A stretch of 64,000 nt of DNA, taken from Paragonimus skrjabini miyazakii. Taxonomy: Eukaryota; Platyhelminthes; Trematoda; Plagiorchiida; Troglotrematidae. The position numbers were made by a program, and so were the translations under genes. Shown here piece by piece: positions 25,561 to 36,753 of this stretch. Where the stretch lies: the NCBI GenBank assembly GCA_014338405.1, contig JTDE01000964.1:122076-186075 (forward strand), given 5' to 3'. The notes beneath the pieces were generated by a model, which saw only the letters and a program-made list of their open reading frames with translations, had not been told where the DNA came from and searched no databases. Each line of letters starts with the position of its first letter. Positions within the stretch are counted from its first letter, which is position 1.

Positions 25561-27535
25561 AAATGAACGACCACAGTATGGGTGCAATCAGGATTCACAG
25601 CTATGGTAAAAACAATTGACGCGACACATTTGGAGGACAAACAGGTCGCTAGAGCAATGAGCTAAATCTGTGTCAATCAATAAATCAGTTTGATAAACTC
25701 TATGTGCCAGTCAACCGAAACTTGGCTTCACCTATCACCCAACACGCAGCTCTGCCCACAACAGAAATTCCTGTATAGTTTCGCATAATCAAGAAGTGCG
25801 ATCCTGTCAAATTGTTGAAGTTCTTCGGACTTTTGTTGATCACCCACTTCTACCGTGCGAACAAGAAGATTTGACAGTTACACCGAGCCTGACCTGAATT
25901 TTACAACCAAAGTTAAACGAATTTGAAGAAACCATTAGTAATCTCTCACCTTTCTGTTGATGGGCTTTAAGAAATTTGGTTGTTGTGATTTGAACACTAC
26001 TCACATTTGATGGCAATTTTCGCATTCATGTAGACTTTTTAGGTGGTTTATTTTGAGGCACAATCGTTAATACACTTGTTTCATGGTTACTTGAATCAGA
26101 GTTCAGATCCGGAGCGCGGCAAGGATAGGCACTATTAACCAGCCCTAGAGGCGATGTTCGAGGCTGTTACTTCATTCTTTCAGGGAATTGACTTAAACTG
26201 TTCATCTTTATCTGAAATGGTATGCAGTCAAAATGGCTTTTTCGTTACTAAAGTGCTAACCTACCGTTAACTGATGCAGGCAGACACACTGCTGCGGATC
26301 AAACGGCAGCAATGACATGCATGTACACACAAAATACCTTGTTCGACGAACAGTGCGCGGTTAACTTTGAATTTGCCAGTCATTTGTACAACTGCTCTAC
26401 TACCAACTGGCAACTGTTTTCGGTTGTTTCAAATGTACAAGAGTGTGAAGTAGATTTCAAACTCTGAAAGTAAACTGTACAACAGTAACTGACATCAGCC
26501 TACTCATGTGGATTAGGCAAGAAAAGTACACAGCACATATTCGTCAGTCGTTCTTGTTTGTAGTGTACACCAGCTATAGCACATTCATCGAATGGTGATG
26601 GTCCCAACAGTGGTCAACGCTTACCAGCGAACGAATTGTGATTGATTCATCGGAACTCTGAAGAGAACGATGAATGATCGACTTATGTCGGATGATCTGC
26701 AATGACACTCGTGATAGATTTCCTTTCAACTGTCCTGATTTATATATCATGATGTTCGTTGGTTCTAGATCAATGTCAAGTCGTACGACCTACGTAATTC
26801 GCTGAGTTACCCCCAGGCGAACAAGTAAATCACTACAAATCAGTCATAGATTCGACATTTGTCCTTTAGATTTAGAGTGACTAGCAGAGAACCGATGAAT
26901 AGAATAACCAGTCTGACTGCAAATGAGAGTTCTTTTGAGAAATCTGGTAAGACAACGTGACAGTGATTCGCTCAATGTAACAGCCACCAAGATTTTATCA
27001 AAATTGTCTTTCTTAACTTCTTCTCCTCTCACATTTTTCTTCGCTATTGTGCTCACGTCCAAAGATAGATAAAACTTTTTCTGTTTGTCAAGCCTTAATC
27101 CACACATCTTCATGTGATAGTAACCGTGAAATCTTTTCAAAATGGGCTCTCATGCGCAACCAATGTTCTTCTAACTTCATGGTTGGAATTTCCTAGATCC
27201 ATTCCAGAAATTCGTCAATTCCTTCTTCAGCGATAGTGCGCAGCTTCTCGCCACCTCGTTTTTCATGTATGTTCCTTATCACATCGGTAAGCAACCAGAT
27301 GTAGACACTTTTGTGATTGGCTTCATTAATTTTAACCGGTGTTCGCCAGTCCTCCCCGTAGAATTCATAGGAAGTCAATTTTGCAAAGAGCTGTTTTCGG
27401 TAATTATCATCAGGCTATTACATAGGATAAGTGCGAGTTATATGAGAATTATAACGTGTCAAATAGGTCATCAAAAAAATCACTGGAGTGGTGCGGATTA
27501 CAGTCTACTGGGGGAGGGTGGGTGAATATATTGGA
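25561..27535. other. Gene-free stretch, nothing recognised
   Basis: Minus-strand open frames at 27140-26844 and 27378-27193 show no motif I can name. No repeat shared with the rest of the window was noticed. Confidence 0.35.
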
Positions 27536-27605
27536 GTGTTACGCATGTCTGTCATGAGACTTGTTCATCAGTGTTACGCATGTCTGTCATGAGACTTGTT
27601 CATCA
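27536..27605 (-). repeat. Tandem duplication, 35 bp x 2
   Basis: The 35-base unit from 27536 is repeated perfectly at 27571-27605. On the minus strand each unit contains CTGATGA and a small GTCT...AGAC hairpin, but no GAAA box. It lies directly downstream of a Penelope-like C-terminus, where the element's terminal repeat should start. Confidence 0.75.
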
Positions 27606-27609
27606 GTGT

Positions 27610-27800
27610 CGAGTGGTTCACGCTTGCGCGGGTTTTAAGCGGATGTGGAATGATTGGCCAGGGGAGGTGGAGGGTTTGTACGAATTGTTTTTGGGCACAT
27701 GGGCAGGGGTTGTGGTGTCTGATAGCAATAGCCTCGGCCGTTGATAACAACCGCACTCTGACAGCTCTGGCTTGTTGATGAACTAAGTAAGGGGATTCAA
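27610..27800 (-). mobile_element. Penelope-like element, C-terminal end of GIY-YIG domain
   Basis: The minus strand reads RVRLLSTAEAIAIRHHNP, then CAQKQFVQTLHLPW, a standard end of Penelope-like polyproteins downstream of the GIY-YIG endonuclease. The catalytic part of the domain is absent, so this is a 5'-truncated remnant followed by the 35-bp tandem repeat. Confidence 0.7.
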
Positions 27801-28189
27801 ATGCACTGATGGGTGGTTGGTCAGCCGTTTGTCTGTTCACTCAGAGCCTTGCTCAGAGGAGCGGCCATTTAACCCAGGATCTGCTTAGTCGGCCAGGGAA
27901 TTTTTATAATGAGGAACAGCACAAGTCGCTCAATCTATCCTTCTAGAAGTTTTTACTATTAAAACAGAAAGGATATGTTTTTGGTTTCCTTAGTACGGAT
28001 CCTTAAAAAATAAGCTCACAAAACAGCATTGTTGTGGAACAAACACTTCTGCTCTGTTTACTCATATAAATTTATCACCTATAGCGCAGAGACTGAAAGT
28101 TCCTCGACATCCTCGCACGTATTTTTGATAGCACACTTTATTACGTTGTGCAATTTTCATCACTACTGCTTCATTGAAAGATTGTTCAA

Positions 28190-28440
28190 TAGACCACTTA
28201 AACCATGGCTTCGGATTTCTTTGGACAGGAGTATAAACTGCCTAGTGGCAAGCGTCAGGGATGCCCCAAGTTCATATCCACGTCTTCAGTTCAGTATTTT
28301 CCTATTCATCACTTGAGCGCGGTCCAGCAAGTCAATGAAGTCCAGACTGTGATGAAAAACATCAAGACGAAACAATGGATCGGAAGCATTCACTATCCCA
28401 CATGGTTGATATTTTTGTATGCTCTCTGCCGTATGTAGCC
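28190..28440 (+). mobile_element. Possible reverse transcriptase scrap
   Basis: The plus strand reads EYKLPSGKRQGCPKF, close to the SGVRQGCPLSP block of non-LTR reverse transcriptases, then LSAVQQVNEVQ. Nothing else of the domain is preserved. It could be chance, or a strongly decayed RTE/R2-type LINE. Confidence 0.3.
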
Positions 28441-29374
28441 TATGTAGTATATGAAATAATTCGGACTCTGTAATGTAGCGTGACATATTCTTAGTTGAAC
28501 GTTGTGGCCTTGAATGGAACATATTGGCTGTCTCTGTCGTTATGTATCCACCTGCGGCTGACCGTCTGTGGCGTTTTTCGGATTTGTACGATTGTATGAA
28601 TTTCGGAGGTTTGGTACTCTGAAGGCTTGGAGTGTTTGAATTATGTTTGTAAAGCACTTGGGAACAGTTTCCTAACCACGTTGTTCTTTCTTGTTTGCAA
28701 CACTGTTCTTACCTAGAATATGTCGACTGATACGTGTTATTCAGTCAATCGTCACATGCTATCGACAAAACGTTGATGACTTGATTTACGAAAAAGCCCC
28801 CTACAGTACCGTCAAAGTGTATATCCTTCACTCATATTTATAAGCTATGTTACTAATGACATCATCACCAAAAGTATAAACACTGTCGTCGGACGTATGC
28901 ACGTGTTGCTGGTGTTGATATCAGTTTCCATCTCAGCCACGTCTTTATAACAAAAGCACTGTCATATTCTGTGTACCAAGTTCACTAGTCTTACGGGACA
29001 AGCTACGTAGGTTACAAAACACGCCGGTTACCTAACTAGAGCATCACCGAAAGCGGTTGGTGGCTATCCGATGGAAACTTACACTTCTCTAAGTATTTCT
29101 CATTTGGCTGAGACCAACCATTCTCCCACTTTCGATCTAAATAGGTTGAACATTGTAACCTAGCTATGATTGGGACAAGATTCATCTGTATTTTGATACC
29201 CAATCACAAGCCGGAAAGAGTGTGAAACGTATGAGAATGTCGTGGTCATCCACTACTGGTTGAGATTTGCTAGACTCACCCCCCTTCAATATGTAACTTT
29301 AACTCAAATGGTAGACCATGCCCGTGTCTTCATAATTTGGCGCATCTGTGATCGCGCAACTAGGTCAGCTTTTT
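28441..29374. other. Gene-free stretch, nothing recognised
   Basis: Only short open frames; no repeat or RNA motif identified. Confidence 0.35.
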
Positions 29375-29656
29375 AGATGAAACCCAATTGTGAAAAGTCT
29401 GGGCTTCTAATAGACTCGAACCAGCGACAGAAACCCAATGCTTCAACGCGGCAAGCGATCTATCAGCTGAGTTACGAAGCCACGTCAGAAGCTCGGAAAT
29501 TTCACATTTGGACTCGGTTACCCGCCCGTCCTACTGTGTCATATGGAATCCACCAAATGATCAATAGGGTCAACTGCCCAGGCAGGATTTCTCAAGCAGT
29601 TCACGTTGGAATACACCAACCCCATTGTTGAGCATAGAAATTGTATTACTAACAAG
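29375..29656 (-). mobile_element. tRNA-derived repeat family T, copy 1
   Basis: The minus strand contains a cloverleaf-like segment (29481-29402) that opens GGCTTCGTAACTCAGCTG and ends with a B-box GGTTCGAGTCT and AGAAGCC. The sequence on both sides (TTTCACAATTGGGTTTCATC on one side, a block with TTGTATTACTAA on the other) also matches 56609-56876. The tRNA-like part is therefore embedded in a repeat of about 270-280 bp. Confidence 0.7.
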
Positions 29657-30937
29657 TAGTTTGACAGATTGATGATTTTAGATGAGACTCAATTGTGGAA
29701 AGTCAGGGTATCGATTTCTCACAGTTGGGTATCATTTAAAATCACAAATCTGTCAAACAATTTATTAGTAATCGGTCAGTTTTGTTCATGTCATGCTCAT
29801 TAATCGGGTAATATCGTTCAAATTTGAAATCGTTTTACCTAACTATCATCGCAACAGACTTATATCCTCGTAATGTTTATAACTTATTGACGAATCACTG
29901 GAAACGAATTTATCCGCTGCACCGTATTTCTACGAAACTTCATTCAGTGAGAGCTGAATTACACTGTTACAAACACTGGAACCAGCAATACAAGATTATG
30001 GAAAGGAGCAAACGATTTTTGATTGAGGCATTGGCAGCCTAAAAGTGTTACAACTCTTCCGTTTTGGCCGCATTAAAAACATGCTAATCTGCAGAAGCGA
30101 ACTGATGGTTTAAGAGTAAACAGATATAACCGACTCTGATAATAAACCGACGGAAACCTAATTTCCGTATGGTTAGACAGGTGACCTGAATTTCGATCCG
30201 CGGTTTATCAAGCCACGTTGTAAGCTACTCCGGATATCCGGCTGCTTTTACCGCGCGTTGTAGATTGTATCTGCAAAACAATGATTTCCCAGGTTATTGA
30301 AGAAGGATGTTACCAAAACCTGTTTATCCTAAGTTAAAATAAAACCATCATGCTGTACCTGCTGCTTCGTCTAATCTGGCTTTCAGTAAACTGAACGTCT
30401 TACGGTATCAGCCAATGTATGTTGAAGCAGTAAATCAGGAGACGGCAGCTGGTTCGGAGTTCTCACCCCCATTGTGATTTGTAAGTGCGTGATTACAGTT
30501 CAGTTTCTTCTTTGGTGAACTAAGTTGTCTTTCATTCTTCTTTGTTAGCTTCAGTTTTACGCTACTCTGTGTCATCGGTGCTGCTGAACTACTTCAGATT
30601 CGAAGTCGGGTTCCCAAAAATATACTCTATTATGAATCCTGTTAACCCAACAATATTCAACCGAAACATGACCCATTATATACGTTGCATGACAGAAGGC
30701 GTCTGTCGGTATAAAAGAGTAAAATATAGCTTACCTTTATTCTGGACCAGTAGATTATACGTCAGAATGGACTTGCTCTTAAATGCATTCAACAGATTGA
30801 TTTGTCCATGCGTGAATGCCAACTTACTGTCGTTGTGCGGAGTACCTGGACACCGTTTATTCGATAAACAGCTTTAAGATAGTTGTTTGGAATGATGCTA
30901 TTATAATTATAATTATTAATAGCATTGTGTCGGATAA
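29657..30937. other. Gene-free stretch with a partial family-T tail
   Basis: At 29680-29750 a fragment resembling the family-T tail (CTCACAGTTGGGTATCATTT) recurs. A plus-strand open frame at 30542-30877 (about 110 codons) has no motif I recognise. Confidence 0.35.
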
Positions 30938-31219
30938 CTAAATCGTAGGCCCGAGTATTCCAACACTCCATGGAATACGTCAGCGCGGCGACAGTGTATG
31001 AACAAAAACCCACAGCGAGTAGAATGCAAGCAACATGGGTGACCGGACGAGACATCGATCAACAAAATCGAACCAAGGGGCGGGAAATGGCAAGGAAAAA
31101 CTCACAACAGACGGTGTCAGCCCCACATAAACCAGGCAGAAGTACACACGACGTGCGACTGGAAACCGGGTGTGTGTTGTGGAATGGAATTCCGGTTCAC
31201 AAACGAAAGCGCGCGCGTG
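30938..31219 (-). repeat. Interspersed repeat family R2k, copy 1
   Basis: The minus strand matches 50029-50311 in order: GCGCGC...CGTTT, GGAATTCCA.TCCACAACAC, GTTTCC, TTCTGCC.GGTTTAT and, at the end, GTGTTGGAATA.TCG. Identity looks roughly 70 percent by eye. No coding domain is recognised. An open frame of 180 codons on the other strand is probably chance within this repeat. Confidence 0.6.
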
Positions 31220-31554
31220 GTGTTGGAACGAGCGAGTTGTACAATAAAGATCGTGCTCTACTGAATGACTTTTTAGTGCATTATGATTGCCTCTGTACAT
31301 GTGTTCAGTTTTCACTGAGTTCTCAGGAGACCCACTGTTGTATGACAGATAGTTTCGTTGTGAGTAGTATACTACTCATAAGTAGTATATTACTCACAGG
31401 TAACATTCAGGAACAAAAGGGCAAGCTGCGAACGCTAGGAAGACGATGGACAAGAAGAGACTATGGGAATAGCGTGTACGCGCTACGGCAGAAGTTCCAC
31501 CAAGGCGGATGACAATGATGTATGTGGATGCATGTCTGAATTGCAAATGAGTGT

Positions 31555-31660
31555 GCACGTTTGTGGTTTGATTTTTGGCATGACCTGTACGGGAGTTTGC
31601 GCAATAAACGATTTCTCAGGCCAGGCGTCTTTTGCGGTCACAACACCATTACTAAGTGAA
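31555..31660 (+). repeat. Interspersed repeat family R3, copy 2
   Basis: GCGCAATAAACGATTTCTCA followed by GCGGTCACAAC matches the minus strand of 42890-43070 (GTGCAATAAACAACCTTTCA, GCGGTCACAAC) and more weakly 11395-11560. Confidence 0.5.
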
Positions 31661-32499
31661 TAATGAGTTCCAGATGGGCTACACAGTAGCGGACGATTAA
31701 ATTCTTGATCCAACAGCCTTTACTCGACGGGCGAAAACAAGCACCAAATGGACCGTGGATTGGTTAGACCTTACCACTGGTTTGGTCGGTTACTCCAATC
31801 TGGTTCTGACGGAACTGTAGTCAAGAGCGCTAGAAACACGTACAAACTCTCACCACGTAGCGTGTGGTCTACGTTAAAAATCATACATATTGGACGTTTA
31901 CTCCTCTGATTAGTATCTTTCCAACTACCTAGCCTTTACATCCCGTCGGGGAGTACCCCAAAAAACTTCTTTCAACTGTCACGTTCATAATGTTACTTAC
32001 GATTCTCCTTTTCTTTCGAAACCCCCAAATTTACCCTTCAGCCATCTGGCTTACGCAGATGCTATCATATTAAGCGCCGATCCCAAGAAGGACCTGGCGA
32101 TTCGCTTAGAGTACCCTCAACCAAACCTGTTTAAACTAAAACTGGCTATCAGGTTAATGAAAACATTCATTACACACATAACGGCTGATGAATATCGGAT
32201 GACTATCAAGTCGGATAACCCTCACTATTCACTATCAACCATTTTATTTCATCCTAAATTTCAATCACATTAAGGAAAGCTCGTAACAGCCCATTCAGTA
32301 AGAAAACCAAACATCCGACAGTGGTCAGTAGAGACCTAAGAAGGATGGTCAAGAAAGTAACACACGTCACCATAAACCACAACAATGGATACAACTTTAT
32401 CGTCAGTAATTAACCCTAGTCTCGAACACCGATTGACACAAGATGTGATGCATAAAATCGCAAAAACCACTAAACATCACAATCAAAACAACATTTCGG
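31661..32499. other. Gene-free stretch, nothing recognised
   Basis: No domain or repeat seen apart from flanking elements. Confidence 0.35.
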
Positions 32500-32650
32500 C
32501 TAGCTCATTTGGAGAGGAAGTAACGCACTCAAGTTTCGCTCTCACTATAACTCATTAGTAGTGCACATCTTCATCCGGACCGGAATTTGCATTCCGGTGT
32601 TCACGCTCGTGAGACTATCGCGTTAACAACAACGTCTGCGACCTCAAACT
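32500..32650 (-). mobile_element. tRNA-derived SINE with decayed hammerhead, copy S3
   Basis: The minus strand shares GTTAAC, TAGTCTCAC.AGC, TGCAAATTCCGGTCCGGA and GTGCACTACT with copy S6 (47.1 kb). The hammerhead core has become CTAATGA (G5 lost), so this copy cannot cleave. SINE tail missing. Confidence 0.55.
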
Positions 32651-33477
32651 AAACCTAAGCAAATGATCATACACAAACGCTCAACCATAGCCCACTGTGA
32701 ATAGCACTTAGAGTGATTGATTCTTTCAGAATGAGAATAATCAGATTCGTTTTGTTGTACCTATTCCATAACCCTGTTATCAAAACGTCTCAGTTTGGCT
32801 ACAGGTGTCTTCATTTAAACATCTGAACCTGATTCAAATCTTTCATAGAATTACGGGGATTTTGAACTGGGCTAGCCGAAAGACATATGAACGTGAAAGC
32901 CAGTGGTATTCAGTTTGAAACGACTTAAACCTTTGAACATCCAATACAGATTTGGTTGTTGCCAGGACACTACGATCTACGCACGTTCCCTTCATGGATA
33001 GACCACAAATTTCATGTGGGCGCTCATTCATCAAAACCGAACTAGCAGTCTTTAAATGGGACGTGGTTTTCATAGCAGAAGTAATATTATAACCCGACCA
33101 GCCGTGCGGAATCAGAACACGAGACTTGAGAGCGTACACTGAATTTCTGCCACCCAACGGGTGACCAAAACGAATGTGACGTTGCCCATAAGCATGACCA
33201 GCCTGTCAAGCAACCAATCAGAAAACAGAAACCTATTGATCCAATTTAGCCAGATCGCCAACGCCTGGTAAGACAAATAAGCGGGCGTTGGGACAAAAGT
33301 ACATCGACTATCTGCAACAACGGGAAAGCGTCCGTAACAAGTAACTGTCTGTGATCCTCAACATCTACACACAATGGTTCCAGCCAGACTATAGAAATAC
33401 GGACTCTCACGCATGAGCACTTCATTCACAATCATACTGGCAAGTCTGCAAATTACCTTTAATAGTCATGGATTTCA
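32651..33477. other. Gene-free stretch, nothing recognised
   Basis: A minus-strand open frame at 33157-32843 has no known motif; nothing else noted. Confidence 0.35.
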
Positions 33478-33691
33478 TACAGATTGAACATCACCCACAA
33501 TAGATCTCAGCTATCGCATTCCCGTAGACTTTCCAGTCGACCCCTTTCGGAAAGAAGCAACAGACTCGAGTTTCGCTCTCATTAGAGCAACACGTCAGTA
33601 GTGCGTATCCTTGTCATTGCCGGGACTGGAACTCCGATCACGCCTCCATGAGGCAACCGTGTTAACCACTGCGCCATTGACCTCACATTAG
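33478..33691 (-). mobile_element. tRNA-derived SINE with hammerhead, copy S4
   Basis: The minus strand has AATGTGAGGTCAATGG, the A-box-like TGGCGCAGTGGTTAACACGG, the B-box-like GAGTTCCAGTCCCGG, a hammerhead-like segment and the tail with TATTGTGGGTGATGTTCAAT. In the hammerhead the core is CTGACGT rather than CUGANGA, so it is probably inactive. It is the left arm of a 0.9-kb foldback with S5. Confidence 0.75.
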
Positions 33692-33825
33692 GCACGATCG
33701 AATTATCATATGTGAACACAACCACTTTCACTTGTGAGTAATAATCAAGTAGCCCGATCGTCTTGAGTGTTAATAAATTCTATTATTTCAACTTGGAGCG
33801 AAGTCCTAGTCGACGGGCCATCCAT

Positions 33826-33952
33826 TGGAGTTAACAGACCAGTTACTGTGTCTCCTAGCGAGGCGATCGGGTAACCTGATCATTACTCACAGTGACGAAC
33901 AGGTTGCCCGATCGCCTCGGGAGGAGACGCAGTAACTGTCCTGTTAACTCCA
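33826..33952. repeat. Perfect-core inverted repeat (hairpin) inside the foldback
   Basis: The left arm 33826-33881 (TGGAGTTAACAG...GGCGATCGGGTAACCTG) is the near-complement of 33897-33952 (CAGGTTGCCCGATCGCC...CTGTTAACTCCA), with a loop of roughly 15 bases. A diverged half copy of the left arm recurs at 34071-34130. Confidence 0.75.
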
Positions 33953-34178
33953 GTCAGTATCCGTGAAAAACAAAAATCTCCTACTACTCAACAGTATTCA
34001 AAATATCACTCACGTTAATGATTCCTGCGATTTAAACTTGGAAAGAAGTCCTAGCCACGAGGTCATGGATTGGAGTTAACAGAACAGTTACTGTGTCTCT
34101 TATCGAGACAATCGAACAACCTGATCGTCACTTACAAACGGAAGTGGTTGAGTGTTCACATATGATAGTTCGGTCGTG

Positions 34179-34394
34179 CCTAATGTGAGGTCACTGGCGC
34201 AGTGGTTAACACGGTTGTCTCATGGAGGCGTGATCGGAGTTCTAGTCCCGGCAGTGGCGATGACGTGCACTACTGACGAGCTGCTCTAATGAGAGCGAAA
34301 CTCGAGTCTGTTGCTTCTTTTCGAAAGGGGCCGACCAGGAAGTCTATGGGAATGTGACAACTGCGATCTGTTATGGGTTATGTTCAGTATATAT
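34179..34394 (+). mobile_element. tRNA-derived SINE with hammerhead, copy S5
   Basis: Starts TAATGTGAGGTCACTGG, with A-box-like TGGCGCAGTGGTTAACACGG (34195-34214), B-box-like GAGTTCTAGTCCCGG, a hammerhead segment, and the tail ACTGCGATCTGTTATGGG. It is the right arm of the foldback with S4; homology continues inward into 34141-34178. Confidence 0.78.
34267..34314 (+). ncRNA. Hammerhead motif of SINE S5
   Basis: GCACTA, core CTGACGA (34273-34279), three inserted bases GCT, stem II GCTCT-AATG-AGAGC, GAAA (34297-34300), loopless stem III CTC/GAG, GTC (34306-34308). The 3' stem I strand TGTTGC pairs imperfectly. The insertion next to stem II may weaken it. Confidence 0.55.
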
Positions 34395-36389
34395 GCAAAC
34401 CAACATCCTCTACTACGCATCAGTAACCATGGGTTTATTCATTCAGTTTTCCATCGTATTCTGTTTTTCACAGAATTTTTCTAAACGAAAGTTGATGACT
34501 TCTGAGCATGTCCATACAATGTTCCATAAAAACATATGACCTCTGGAGGAGTGAACCCAACACGAATTCCACTAAGAACAATACCTACAACACGTCTGAC
34601 AACCACAGTTCCTGCCTACAACTCCACGTTACCTTAGTCTTCTGAGTCGTGATTTCGTTTGAACGTAACCATTCAAATTTCGACTCACGACAGAGGGTTA
34701 AAAACCATATACTCGCCACAAAGTATCTATTATTGTAAAAAAAACTATATGTTAATGCTAACTGAACACAGTGTTATTCTCACATAGTCTTTCTATGCTT
34801 GGGGCTATGAACCTAAATGAACTTACTCCTTTCATATACATACATCGGCTTGAAAGTGAGTAATATGTCAAAATTTTCAACAGCCCACATTACTGTTCTC
34901 GGCTTGGCGTCACTCCACTGATTATACGTACAAGAACGGCTTTGAGAAAGTGCTGTGGAGAATTAAAACGCCGAAACCGGAAGTCATCAAGATGGTAACT
35001 CGTCTCGTTGAGCGCTCAAATACTTGTTTTGTCCTTATATTAGATGGCCCTAGCATAGGTTAAAGCTGATGGTCACGGAATTGAGAATTCAAGTTATTCT
35101 TCACTAACCCAACGAAAGACTCAAACGCAGCGTATATGTCTGAGACCGGATATCTTGTGGACGACAGCATCTATTCATAGAATACAATGACTGGCGGTCT
35201 TTATCACCATTTTCACGTCAATCTCAATGTATTCTATAGTCTAACCAATGGTCTTCCGTCGTACACCGTCAGCTTGACAGTGAGCATCATGATAGGTTGT
35301 AAGCGCGCCTCATGTCCATCGGTCGTACGGAGTAAAAAATCGCAATCTGAGGAAGTCTGTGTCGTCTTGGCCCGTACACAATGGTGACAAAATGAAATCT
35401 GTCCTGCTCGTCAAGACACCGATCCTTACCAATGGGAAGGTGAATGTTGTCGTTTCAAGTTCCGGGATTCATCATCATGACAAATACAACTTGTTAATGT
35501 TGTGGATTGCATCATAACCACTCACTGAGATTCGTGTGAAGTCAGAACTGTCGAAAGCACTTATTCTTAAGTGATGCGCATAAGAATGGCTATCTGGTAG
35601 ATAACCAGCACAATAGTTAATAATCCGGACCAGGGTTCATATTTCTTTTTCGGCTTATTGTGATCAAGTGGAGAGTGAACTGACCGTGCAATGAGGTGCT
35701 GATTTGCGAAACAGCTATGAAGAACGATCATACCATTTCAATATATTCACAGAAAGTGAAAACCACGATTATTAGTTAATGTAACGGTCTTGATTCAAAC
35801 GATGAATACAGATGCACTTAAGTCAACATTGTAGATAAAATGGCGGAGCTGACAGTATAATAAGCGAACATAGATAAGGTATTTATCATTCAATTATGCT
35901 AATTCTCGCCCAAAGACGTTTTCAAGAAGCTTTCTCCATGTACAATTACAAGCCTGTTCTTAATAATAAATAAACTAAACAAGCTATACATGGCTATTGA
36001 CAAACTACTTGTAATAGTTGTTTGTATTTGAACGTTAGTATGTGGCCAGTCATATGAGAAACCGAAACCAAGAACGACGAATTATCGGGAAGAGTTCATG
36101 GTTAAAATTCATAGGATCTATATGAAATTTTAAAGACTGTGTACATCGAAATCTATGTTTGTCAATTAAGAAAGAGTACACAAGTCGAAAGAATGATGCA
36201 GTTTGCGATAGTCAATAGTAGAATAATTATGAATGAGCAAAATCAGGGGGTAACAAAGATAGAGGAAACCCAACCACATTATATCTGTATGCAATAGGGG
36301 CATTGTGACTTTGACCAGACATCTGGTTAACATCCGTGAAATGCTGAGAATATCTTCATTATATCGTAATGATTCTGATGGTCAAGTTA
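34395..36389. other. Gene-free stretch, nothing recognised
   Basis: Short open frames only. No repeat shared with the rest of the window noticed. Confidence 0.35.
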
Positions 36390-36600
36390 TCTTAATATTA
36401 TTTCCAGTGGTCCGAAATAAGTGAGTCAGTAATGTGCATCAGTATAACTACTGATGACACGCGTACAACAGACTCTGATAGAGTGTTCCAGATTGGGCAT
36501 GCCGAACAAATAACCTCAAAGGGATCAGTTCATGTTATAACCTTTGCCAGATAGATATTTTCGCTAGGCACATGTATTTTCATTAAGGGATGTTGGAATA
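36390..36600 (-). mobile_element. LINE 3'-end scrap
   Basis: 36430-36600 resembles 61095-61280 (shared blocks like ACAGACTCTGA/GCAGATTCTGA, TTCCAGATT.GG and GGATGTTGG/GAATGTTGG). The latter copy encodes a CR1-like reverse-transcriptase C-terminus further upstream. It lies 150-360 bases downstream of the stop codon of gene B. Confidence 0.45.
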
Positions 36601-36753
36601 AACAGGGAATTCTTCTTCAGCCAGTAAATGAATATTGCGTTAGTAATCCAATTTACACTAACCCTACTAGACACACAGATTAAAACAGACTAGCTAGAAA
36701 TTCACAGTTATAAAACCAGTGTTTGGTAAAACATCGAAAAATTAGTCACAACC

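Noticed and set aside
31359..31397. Near-perfect palindrome GTGAGTAGTATACTACTC...
   Set aside because: An isolated AT-rich hairpin with no conserved neighbour; not clearly a regulatory or mobile end.
30970..31512. 180-codon plus-strand open frame
   Set aside because: It lies over repeat family R2k, whose other copy is not open in this frame, contains a palindrome at about 31359-31397, and shows no domain.
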